DNA of 60,000 nucleotides, taken from Strigamia acuminata. Lineage: Eukaryota; Arthropoda; Chilopoda; Geophilomorpha; Linotaeniidae. A program made the translations under genes and the position numbers. Below, piece after piece: positions 53,001 to 60,000 of this stretch. The notes below the pieces were generated by a model. It saw nothing but the letters and a program-made list of their open reading frames with translations. It was not told the DNA's origin and did no database searches. How positions within the stretch are numbered: the first letter of the stretch is position 1; every line of letters begins with the position of its first letter. The stretch lies in contig OX442314.1 in the NCBI GenBank assembly GCA_949358305.1, forward strand, positions 46,324,581 through 46,384,580, given 5' to 3'.

Positions 53001-54314
53001 TTCTATCTGCCAATATCCTTTGGTCAGATCTATAGTACTGACCCACTCGAATTCTCCGATTTCTCGCAGAATTTCCTCAATTGTTGGCATTTGAGGTGGG
53101 TTGTACTTAGTATGTGTATTGATGGGGCGAAAATCAATGCACAAGCGTGGGTCGTTTCCTGGTCGCATGACTAGGACTGGCCGCATTCCGTAATCGCCTT
53201 CAGCTTTGACGACTACGCCTTTGTCAATCATGTCTTGACAAAGTTGTCTGATTATTTCCCTTTTTTGAGGGTTTATGCTCTTAAAGGGGACACGGATGGG
53301 TTTCTCCGTGTCAAGCTCAATTTTGTGCTTAACCAGGTGTGTTTTACCTGGATCTTTAGAAATAATCCTTTTATGTTTGGATAACATCTTTTCTAATAAT
53401 TTGGATTGCTCCAAATTTAAGTTAGCTTCTTCGACTAACTTTTGGATGAAATTCTCTTCATCAATTTTGCTTTGAGTTACACTTGCAGCGTAAGCTTTTG
53501 CAAAGGTCACAAATGAGGAATCGGGTTCCTCTATCTTCTCCAAATAACGTTCCAGCAACGCTTGTGGAATGTAGGGTAAATCTGCATCCACAGGTTGCGT
53601 GAAATTCCAAGACATCGTCTGTGGATTAGGTTGGATTTTTAATTTATTCATAAAATCGCAACCCAATAGTACCATTGGATACTTATTTGGTATTACGATG
53701 AACGGATGACGTAACGTGCCATGTGTCCATCGAAATGAAAGATGGATGGTTCCATCTGGAGTGACTTCTTCACTAGCCGTCGTAACTCTGACACCAGGTC
53801 CGATAGGTCGTAGATATTTTTCTAGACCTAGTTGATTAATAACTGAAGTGGCTAGGAAGCTTTTATTTGCTCCTGAGTCCAACATTCCAGTTATTACACC
53901 TTTTAACGTTTCTAACTTTAACGTTGGAAGGTCTTGGCTGTTTGGTATTCCAGCCAGTTTGCACTCAAACTTGCGCAATTTATGATGAATTGTAATTGGA
54001 GGCTCCAAAGGCAATTCATCTAATAACTCATTGGTATCAAGAGTTGTAGCTGCAAATAACTTAATGCATTGTTCAATTCCAGTCGTCTCTGGAATTGAGC
54101 TTGGTCTATCATCTGTAATTTCGACTTTATCTTGAATATTGGAAGTGTCTTCTTCAGTCGGAGTTTCGCCGACAATCTCCTTTTTTAACTCAAGAGATTC
54201 TTTTTCTTTTAGTTCTGTTTGACGAATTAATTCATCAATAACTTCTCCAACATCTTCCATTATCTTCAGATTTTCATTCTCTGATTCCGATTTCGGAGGT
54301 GACGCAGCGTCCAC
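50088..54314 (-). CDS. pol: Gypsy Pol polyprotein, copy 2 (intact)
   Basis: The frame holds 1408 residues. Protease active site DSGA is at D146, RT YLDD at 491-494, and RNase H follows (HTDASKQGLG, TDHQALKWLM). The integrase has an HHCC finger (HGHPLSGHPG..CQGCQAC) and D1015, D1074, E1109, with 34 residues between the last two and the HPQSNPVER motif. A GPY module (RNGPYVIVKRLQGG) is followed by an acidic tail. No ATG is at its beginning; the frame is open upstream to the slippery heptamer at 54341-54347, so it should be made as Gag-Pol. It is about 75% similar to copy 1 in the RT and integrase. No inactivating change seen. Confidence 0.96.
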   Translation of the reverse strand: MDAASPPKSESENENLKIMEDVGEVIDELIRQTELKEKESLELKKEIVGETPTEEDTSNIQDKVEITDDRPSSIPETTGIEQCIKLFAATTLDTNELLDELPLEPPITIHHKLRKFECKLAGIPNSQDLPTLKLETLKGVITGMLDSGANKSFLATSVINQLGLEKYLRPIGPGVRVTTASEEVTPDGTIHLSFRWTHGTLRHPFIVIPNKYPMVLLGCDFMNKLKIQPNPQTMSWNFTQPVDADLPYIPQALLERYLEKIEEPDSSFVTFAKAYAASVTQSKIDEENFIQKLVEEANLNLEQSKLLEKMLSKHKRIISKDPGKTHLVKHKIELDTEKPIRVPFKSINPQKREIIRQLCQDMIDKGVVVKAEGDYGMRPVLVMRPGNDPRLCIDFRPINTHTKYNPPQMPTIEEILREIGEFEWVSTIDLTKGYWQIELRPEDREKTAFWSPMGRLMFLVMPFGLVNAPTTFQELMEKVLGDVYRKFAWAYLDDIIVVSKSFEEHIKHLDIVFKKLAEANLHAHPGKTHLCRKELIFLGYKVGVEGLAVDPKKVAAITQFPAPTNLKELQRFLGMVNFFHRLIKNLATVAEPLRPLLKKDAEFDWELHHQAAFDAIKDLLTNAETMKMPDLYMPFIVHTDASKQGLGAALTQKKIVDGQEVEMPCVYASRSLQPAEKNYTVTELECLAVVWGLRKFRPYLEYTTFTVQTDHQALKWLMSLSDPSGRLARWQMELMAYSFEIQYVKGPLNVIADALSRAPVSAPDEPEDDGDNDDLLSYCPSPCRSWQMGKLNELPKSIIVNEGDQALINFCINMHDPSGTPDVELRAMMAKKFELPTTNVLIKAFAAKIARQLECDPPTRDDIIAEQKADEFCQYIRNYLLNKQYPSYIVTRLQRRNFERHASTYLIEEDMLLHYHPTSTDELGEDGRALKVVVPRKLIYKIIWLMHGHPLSGHPGIARTMYRTRRVYTWKGMKRDITRFIQHCQGCQACKPRSKTEIEGAQIGPFGPFDCLSVDLSGPKPRTRKNNTHICVIVDVATHWPELFPMCNPTAIKVANTIYHLSMTFGFPRQIISDNGPQFRSQVYKEFCKKFDMSRTPTSIYHPQSNPVERTNRDIKYLVSIYLDIHDQWDEYLREFAFSLRTTVTRGRDYSPAFLNFFRELRIPWDPRIPEGILVIDPKNPHLYVQKLETIIAETYQHMMSHVLDLRRRVEAEKSDKKFDNFRQNDLVWRESHILSNAAKGIAAGISPKRNGPYVIVKRLQGGAFQLRRLSDNKIYPAVHGTELMPYFPVFNQEIWLEGEEVGQKTKNIVNTLDDVELSKIPVENTESSEKSKLKNNEVDEINQRLENVSLDENLEKEMFLEKEKISNNEEDNSSDIGDDADDNLNKLDCTSRKSKYNLRSRVPRVKT

Positions 54315-54334
54315 TAGACCTGATGGATCTGCGT

Positions 54335-54347
54335 CTACAAGTTTTTT
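54335..54347 (-). promoter_or_regulatory. Predicted -1 ribosomal frameshift site, gag/pol (copy 2)
   Basis: Gag ends CGA AAA AAC TTG TAG, with the slippery heptamer A AAA AAC (54347-54341) and the stop at 54337-54335. Downstream, GCAG A TCCA can pair with TGGA CG CTGC around a 10-nt loop that shares GGTCTAG with copy 1. Stem bases differ from copy 1 but pairing is preserved in part. Confidence 0.8.
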
Positions 54348-57300
54348 CGAAACATGTCAGTTATGATCTTGACTGCTTTTTCAAACTCAGCTGTTGACAC
54401 TGGTTTGTCCTTTTTAGAGGATGGGCAGTCTTTTTGCCAATGCCCTAATTTTTTGCATAAATTGCATGGATCAGTGGCAGGCGATTTCTTTTTCGTTGCT
54501 GCTGGTGAGGCAGAACGAGAACGAGCGTCAGACCGGCGCTCAGGCGACACCGCAGGTGATTTTGAATTCCTTTCGGTATTCACCTTTGATGCGTCAAATG
54601 AAACATTTTTTGGTTTCATTTTTGGCTTCCATTTGCCTGCAACGGGGTTATTTTTTGCTAACAACGCCGCTGCTTTGGCTAATAAAGCCAACGTCTCATC
54701 TCCTGTTTCCTCCTCCTCTTCAGCTTCTTCAGCTTCAGATGGCGGAGTTTCAGCTCCAGTTATATTGGCGTGTAACTTAGGGACTGAATGAGGATTTTTG
54801 ACGTCCTTTTTGGAAGATTCTTTTTTCGAACTCTTCCCTTCCACCTCGTCTAGAAAGTCTTCGTAACTAGGTGGCTGCAACAATTTCAAACCATTGAAGG
54901 TTTCATTGTTTTGCTCAGCGAGTCTTTTCTCTCGCTTTAAGTACGCTGACCTTTCGCTATCTGTAAGGTAAGCTTTGTACTTTTCGTCAATGCGCAATTG
55001 ATTGACCTCCATGAACTCGTTTAACTCGGAGAATTTCCCCGGGTCGGGAGCGTCCGACATCATCAGAATATTTTTACTATATTCTGTGAGGCCAGCTCTA
55101 AACTGATCATCAGCTGTTGCATCAGTAACAGCATGTGGCATTCTGCCAAGCAGATTCTCTGCTCTTAGCATGTACGAATGTAAGCTTTCGCCTTTTCGTT
55201 GCTTAAGACATCTCCAGAGCGTCTTGATGTCTTCGCTCGATTCACCAAATTTAAACATAAATTGTTTAACGAAGTCATCCCACTTCGTGAAGTCTTTCCT
55301 GCGAAACCACTCCTTGACATCGCCGACCAGTATTCTTGGTACTAGATGGGCCAATGCACCTTCACAGCCAAAACTGTGAACTTTGCCTAGTTCGAATATT
55401 TCCAGCAAGAGGTTTGACCCTGCTTGCCAATTTCCATTATAGGCATGTGGGATAACTCGATCCCATCTAATGAATTTTTCATCTGTTGTCTGATGAGTCC
55501 ATTTATCAGAAGTGAATTCACTTATTTTTTGCAAAATAATTTTGTCCCTTCTGTTTTTTCGCTGTTGTTGAGCATTTTGCCTTAACAACTGGTCAATCTC
55601 ATCCTTCGTGTAGAAATCGGGTCTTTGAGTTCTACTACGTGTTCTGTGACGAGATCGCCCTCTCACACTGGGGTGTGAGGAATCTGTATCAGACGCAGAT
55701 TCATGATTCGGATTTGGCGGCGGATCAGGGTCCGGAGGATCGTCGCCATCTGGCGGACGACGGTCTCCATTTGGTGGTCCCCTTCCATTTCGATTGCCAT
55801 TCGAATTGTGGTCACGTGAGTGGCCACCTCCATGTCCATCTGAACTGTCTCCACCTGGTGGGTCACCACCTGGTGGATTTCCACGGTATCTCGGCCCATC
55901 ACGGATGTCGTTGTGACAATCTCGTTTTGGTGAACCTTCTCGCGGATTATCGTGTGACCGTCCACGATCGTGTGGTTTCTCACGTTCTTTATTCTTTTTC
56001 GCCAGTAATCCAATTAATTGGTCACTATTGCTAAAGAATCGATCCGAATTTTGCGGAACTTTTGGGGAATGATATTCGGTCGGGTCTGGTTGTCGCTTTC
56101 TCTTTTTGCGACTGTGATGACTATTACGGCTTCCACGACTACTGCGTGAGTCATCACTGTCAGTCCAACTTGATTGTCGACTGACTTTTGGTTTAGCTGA
56201 TGTTAAATCAATCAACTCAGGTGATTTGGAAGCACCTTTTTGCAAAACTGGGGCTGGCTTTGCAAAATTATCTTCGCCGCAAACGTCTTGTACTTTTTGT
56301 ACGACTACTGCAAAGTTCTCTTGTACCGTCAATAGATCTGCGCGAAGAATTTCGTTTTCACGAGCTTGCGCAGCTAAATCGGCACGTAATAACTGCTCTG
56401 CAGTGCTTAGACTTTTGGCGGCTTGACCAGCATCAATTACTGACTGCTGTCGAGCGAGAAATACTTCATTTTCTCGTTGTGCTAATCTCTTAGCTCTTGC
56501 TGCTTGTTCTGCAGCATAACTCTCGTAATTTCGAGAAGTGGAGGGAATTACTTCCCTCGCTCGAACTGGGGCGGTTAGTTCGGCTGTCATTAAATTGGTG
56601 TTGGCTTCTCGCAAATTTGCGTTGGCCAATCTCAAATTTTCATTAGCAATTTCTAAATCTTTTTGTGCTTGATTTAGTTGCTCGAGCCTTTGTTGTTGCT
56701 CTTCGTCAGTAATTAGCCAGGAAGCTTTTTCCTGCTCTAATTGTAACAACTTAACATGATCATTCGCACGTTGTTGTTTTAGTTCGGCATTCAGCTGCTG
56801 CATTTCTGCATGCATTCGCTCGAACTCTGCTTGCAAGCTTGTTCTGACGATTTCAACGTCTTTTTGGCTTTGTTTGCGAACCATAGCTTTGTGGATTTGT
56901 TCCACAGTCATTTCGCTAGTGACTTTTACTCCCTCGAGCCTAGCTTGCTCACGGAGTGCGTCCATCATGGTAACACGCACGGGAGAATGAGAAACTTCCA
57001 TATTGGAGTTCTCAGAATCTTGTTGTGCTGCACCTTGAACCGGTGATGAATTCAGCGAGTGCTCTGCACTTGATGATTGAATTCGTAAATTCAAATCATC
57101 GTTTTGCGACTTGGAACGGCCACTTCCAGTTGGATTGTTTAAGTCCAACTGGCCGCTTGGCGGGGATGGCTGTTGTCGCTCCAACGCTTGCGTGAATTCA
57201 TTCACGATTAACTGTGCCGAGTTACAGTTAGCTGTTTGATCCATGGCTTCAAACAGTTCTTGTGACTCAGTCACTTCTTGATCCACGACTGGTAGATCGA

Positions 57301-57358
57301 TCGCCACTCGTCTCTTCGCCGGCCTTCCTCTCGGTCTCTTCTCCGAAGGAGTCGCCAT
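54335..57358 (-). CDS. gag: Gypsy Gag, copy 2, with long N-terminal coiled-coil extension
   Basis: ATG at 57358-57356 opens 1007 codons. A basic N-terminus (KRPRGRPAKRR, AT-hook-like) is followed by a long coiled coil at about 140-350 (LNQAQKDLEIANENLRLANA). Next come an Arg/Ser segment with KKRKRQ, a Gly/Asp/Pro-rich linker at about 490-560, and a capsid-like retrotransposon Gag domain at about 610-800 (FGESSEDIKTLWRCLKQRKG). One CCHC knuckle at 965-978 (CNLCKKLGHWQKDC) lies near the end. Usual Gypsy Gags are 300-450 residues, so about 600 extra N-terminal residues are unusual; copy 1 has them too. The structural role in particle assembly is inferred from the capsid and knuckle parts. Confidence 0.93.
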   Translation of the reverse strand: MATPSEKRPRGRPAKRRVAIDLPVVDQEVTESQELFEAMDQTANCNSAQLIVNEFTQALERQQPSPPSGQLDLNNPTGSGRSKSQNDDLNLRIQSSSAEHSLNSSPVQGAAQQDSENSNMEVSHSPVRVTMMDALREQARLEGVKVTSEMTVEQIHKAMVRKQSQKDVEIVRTSLQAEFERMHAEMQQLNAELKQQRANDHVKLLQLEQEKASWLITDEEQQQRLEQLNQAQKDLEIANENLRLANANLREANTNLMTAELTAPVRAREVIPSTSRNYESYAAEQAARAKRLAQRENEVFLARQQSVIDAGQAAKSLSTAEQLLRADLAAQARENEILRADLLTVQENFAVVVQKVQDVCGEDNFAKPAPVLQKGASKSPELIDLTSAKPKVSRQSSWTDSDDSRSSRGSRNSHHSRKKRKRQPDPTEYHSPKVPQNSDRFFSNSDQLIGLLAKKNKEREKPHDRGRSHDNPREGSPKRDCHNDIRDGPRYRGNPPGGDPPGGDSSDGHGGGHSRDHNSNGNRNGRGPPNGDRRPPDGDDPPDPDPPPNPNHESASDTDSSHPSVRGRSRHRTRSRTQRPDFYTKDEIDQLLRQNAQQQRKNRRDKIILQKISEFTSDKWTHQTTDEKFIRWDRVIPHAYNGNWQAGSNLLLEIFELGKVHSFGCEGALAHLVPRILVGDVKEWFRRKDFTKWDDFVKQFMFKFGESSEDIKTLWRCLKQRKGESLHSYMLRAENLLGRMPHAVTDATADDQFRAGLTEYSKNILMMSDAPDPGKFSELNEFMEVNQLRIDEKYKAYLTDSERSAYLKREKRLAEQNNETFNGLKLLQPPSYEDFLDEVEGKSSKKESSKKDVKNPHSVPKLHANITGAETPPSEAEEAEEEEETGDETLALLAKAAALLAKNNPVAGKWKPKMKPKNVSFDASKVNTERNSKSPAVSPERRSDARSRSASPAATKKKSPATDPCNLCKKLGHWQKDCPSSKKDKPVSTAEFEKAVKIITDMFRKNL

Positions 57359-57449
57359 TTTTCAATGAGGATTTAGAAAGGATAGAGAAGAAAGATAAGC
57401 AAGATAAAAATGGCGGGTAAATTTTAACTAACAAAGTTATACAATGACT

Positions 57450-57467
57450 ATCCCGGACAGGCCCCCA
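57450..57467 (-). other. Primer binding site, tRNA-Pro (copy 2)
   Basis: The minus strand reads TGGGGGCCTGTCCGGGAT, 2 nt inside the LTR. It agrees with the tRNA-Pro primer site at 16 of 18 bases and has the same position as in copy 1. Confidence 0.85.
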
Positions 57468-57469
57468 CG

Positions 57470-58441
57470 TGCTGCGATCCGGGTTTTTATCCGCTTAATT
57501 TCTAATAAATTAAGCAGAAACCGCAGGTGAATGCTAAAATAGACTTACAATCAGCGGCCTTAAACTTGTCTAGGGTTAAGTTTATTAAGTAGGAAAATAA
57601 AGACACAATTTTTATGATAAAAATCACACAAATTCTTTATTAAGTTAAATACAATGAAATATAAAATATATTGACTAGTTGAAATAGGAAGAGCGACAAG
57701 TCGCGTAACAATTTGAGCGGAAAACAATGGAAGGGCTTGCAACGACTGTTGCAAGCTACAAAGCGCTAAAATGGCGCTTAAACAACACACAGTTGTTAGG
57801 CGAAGGCAAATGTCTTCGTTTGCTGAACTCACGAACGATGGTCGAAGACGATGGTTCTCGTGGGCTCCTTCTACGGCTCGTGCGACGGCTCGACGGCGGT
57901 GGTTGACGGCTGTAGGCGTCCGGCTCTCGTACGATGGCGGTGGCTGTCGTTCGCGCGGCAGCGACGGCGATGGTTCACGATCGTCGGGAAACTTCTCTTC
58001 TCGTTTGCTGGAATTAGCTTCGGCTAATTCAAGCAGGATAGCTGGCTTTGTGCTTTGGGTGGCACAAAGATAGCAGGTGAAACTGAGTTACAACGGTCCT
58101 CTATCAATACGTATTGTCGGAGCAGATATCGCAGTGATGTTGAGGTTGTTGTTGTATTTTTCAGAGTCCCGATTTGAGCCAAGGCGCGAGCCCAGCACGC
58201 TTCAATATTGCGCAGAAAACCTGCGCACTTAGCTCAAATGGGTGCAACTAGTGGTTATTACACCATATTGCACCATAACGGCTAATAACCGTTTTCACCC
58301 CGGACAACCTGGGGTGATATGTGCCTAGAGAGGATTTCTCCCCTCGGTCACATGATCTGACTTGGCGTGTGCCACAGTCAAATTAATTAGAAGACAATTA
58401 ATTTTATCTTCTAAGTTGGTGAATATTTTGAGATCACCACA
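57470..58441 (-). repeat. 5' LTR of Gypsy copy 2 (972 bp)
   Basis: Ends match 46075-47046 exactly (TGCTGCGATCC .. GATCACCACA on the plus strand). The right flank continues ACAA and then repeated target sequence. Confidence 0.95.
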
Positions 58442-58445
58442 ACAA

Positions 58446-58598
58446 GCGAGTATTTTCGCCTGCAACAAGATTGTTGACGATTTGGAGCAGGTTCACACGC
58501 TGCTCGCGTACGTGGGCATGCCGACGTTGAAGTTATTGGTGTCGCTTACAGCACCCAAGAAGCCGGCCGAATTCAAGTACGACGAATTAGTGGCGCTC
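58446..58598 (+). repeat. 153 bp target duplication (first copy at 45922-46074)
   Basis: The 153 bp from GCGAGTATTTTCGCC to GTGGCGCTC are identical on both sides of Gypsy copy 2. The left copy ends exactly at the LTR edge; the right copy is separated from its LTR by ACAA, which does not match the host base order upstream (TATG before GCGAG). Normal integrase duplications are 4-6 bp. Confidence 0.95.
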
Positions 58599-59999
58599 AT
58601 GCAGAAGAACGCGCGTCCGAAGCCGCTCGTTTTGGCCGAAATTCGTCGATTTCATCGGCGCGATCGCCAGGCAGGTGAGACTGTCACCGAATACTCGTTG
58701 GCTCTCCAAGACCTTGCTCAGAATTGCGACTTTGGTGAAAATAAATCGGACGAGCTGCGAAATCGCTTTTTATGTGGCTTGCAAAACGAGCAAGTCCAAC
58801 ATGCGTTAACCCTGAAAACTGATCTGACTTTCGACGACGCCGTTGCTTTTGCGGCTTCCGCTGAGGTGTCATCGAAGGAATTTTCGACTATTGCTGCCCA
58901 GAATACTGCCGCCACTCCTGTGCATAAACTCCACGAGTCAAAGCCGCGATACGAGCCGAACAAACGAGGCGGGAAACGTTTCACGAAGAAAAATGTTGCT
59001 TTTCCAACTCCACACCAACCATCCAGTAAAGGAAATGCGTCGGGGTGCTCGGCTTGTGGGAAATCGAACCACTCGCGCGATTCGTGTCGTTTTCGGGACG
59101 CCAAGTGCCACGGCTGTGGTAAAACTGGACATATTCGTCCGGTGTGGCGTTCTCGTGTTCCAGCATCGGATTCCACTCACGTTGTTCGTTTTAACGAGGA
59201 CATGGATTTCTATCGAGTTCACACTGGTCCCGCAACTGCAGTCAATTCCGTGCATTTGCCACGTGTGAAACCTGTCATGATTACCATTTGTATCGATGGT
59301 GTCAATCTCGATATGGAGATGGACACGGGGGCAGGTGCTTCAATTATTGCTCTTGATTTATATCTAAAACATTTTTCTCATTTTCCATTGCAGACCATCC
59401 CGTGCAACATGTACACGTACACAGGCGACCAAATACAGATGGAGGGAGTTATTGAAGTTCCAGTCAGGTTTAAAAATCGTAATTTCCAATTGCCACTCTG
59501 TGTCGCACGGGATGGTCCAGTTCCGTTGTTGGGCAGAGGTTGGTTATGCATGTTCGGGCTCCTTTCGAAAACTGCTGAAGCGGTCGGCGCGAAAATTTAC
59601 AAGGCCGATTCCGTTGCTCCCCAGTCCGAGGTTCTCGATTCCACTTCAGCCAAAGCTTTGGAAACGTTGTTGCTGAAGCACGAGCACACTTTCCGAGATG
59701 AAATCGGTTGCTTTAACAAGTCCACTGTTCACATTGACGTTGATCCGGCGGTACAGCCGATTTTTCTAAAAGCTTATCCAGTCCCCATAGCAGTTAAGCC
59801 ATTGGTCGAGGCTGAGTTGGCGCGTTTGCAAGCGCTGGGTATTATAACTCCGGTTGCATCATCACGTTGGGCAACGCCCGTGATGCATGTTAAAAAGTCT
59901 GATGGCACCATCAAATTGGCTGGTTGCTACAACCGGACAATTAACAAAGCTATTTTTCCCAACTCATATCCTTTGCCTTTATTTGCAGATGTGACCGCC
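58446..59999 (+). CDS. gag-pol: Gag-Pol of a Mag/CsRn1-type Gypsy element, partial (runs off the window)
   Basis: A single frame is open for 518 codons from 58446 to the window end, continuing the Gag begun at 45850. It holds the Gag core (TVTEYSLALQDLAQNCDFG) and a CCHC knuckle (CSACGKSNHSRDSC, from 59046). A second knuckle (from 59107) has the last Cys replaced by Trp. The protease site is DTGAGASII (D at 59322-59324), with LLGRGWL as its flap-end motif. The RT begins at about 59740 (ARLQALGIITPVASSRWATP). One continuous gag-pol frame and a tRNA-Ser primer site suit the Mag/CsRn1-type elements. The RT signature CGDY is here AGCY, so some decay is likely. Gypsy copy 2 separates it from its start codon, so it cannot be made as a full protein. 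Confidence 0.9.
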
Positions 60000-60000
60000 A

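Larger units (their letters stand above)
46075..58441 (-). mobile_element. Ty3/Gypsy LTR retrotransposon, copy 2, complete (12,367 bp)
   Basis: Minus-strand order: 5' LTR 58441-57470, tRNA-Pro primer site, gag 57358-54335, pol 54314-50088 in -1 frame, accessory gene 49850-47099, polypurine tract, 3' LTR 47046-46075. Both LTRs are 972 bp with TG..CA ends and look identical by eye. All reading frames are open. This points to a recent, possibly active insertion. It lies inside the gag of a plus-strand Mag/CsRn1-type element. Instead of a 4-6 bp target duplication, 153 bp of target are present on both sides, see 58446-58598. Confidence 0.95.

Overview
The window is animal nuclear DNA, most likely from an arthropod or another small invertebrate. 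Three gene-like loci have eukaryotic architecture: GT-AG introns, AATAAA poly(A) signals and a TATA box with a nearby start site. One is a five-exon relative of the mitochondria-eating protein. The rest is AT-rich, repeat-dense DNA holding Ty3/Gypsy, BEL/Pao, P-element (THAP), hAT, Tc1/mariner and MULE-like sequences. I cannot name the species.

Layout. 1-10198: a degraded Gypsy element on the minus strand (copy 1), inserted in a BEL/Pao remnant (10199-10864). 11399-12232: a compact gene for an acidic repeat protein. 13072-14650: an oriented-motif cluster around a GC-rich pseudogene, then a MULE-like fragment. 16981-17887: two tandem arrays, 33 x 19 bp and 6 x 37 bp. 17900-18990: a broken hAT transposase. 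20275-23862 (+) and 24765-25877 (-): convergent host genes, a BTB-BACK-Kelch-like protein with a very long TP-rich linker and a single-pass membrane protein with an acidic tail. 26860-27640: a ~32 bp repeat array. 28441-32530: the MIEAP-like gene, with tandem repeats inside its introns. 35110-36240: a Tc1/mariner transposase broken by other repeats including a MITE. 37862-38066: a hAT-type MITE with an 8 bp target duplication. 42015-44663: a full-length THAP/P-element transposase. 45474-59999: a gag-pol element of the Mag/CsRn1 type on the plus strand, split by a complete, apparently recent 12.4 kb Gypsy element on the minus strand (copy 2, 46075-58441).

The most interesting system is the Gypsy family represented by copies 1 and 2. 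Both have a tRNA-Pro primer site, a very long coiled-coil Gag, a conserved A AAA AAC slippery heptamer that would put Pol in the -1 frame, and a protease with DSGA instead of DTGA. Between pol and the 3' LTR, in the place where errantiviruses carry env, both hold an unrecognised gene. The two copies of this gene have diverged strongly but keep the same predicted structure: an upstream donor, a short ATG exon, a phase-0 intron and a long second exon whose homology begins exactly at the acceptor. The predicted protein (about 790 aa in copy 2) shows no envelope features.

Most of the remaining DNA is intergenic and made of tandem or dispersed repeats. Large stretches (14.9-16.9 kb, 33.1-35.1 kb, 36.3-42.0 kb) contain no gene I can support.
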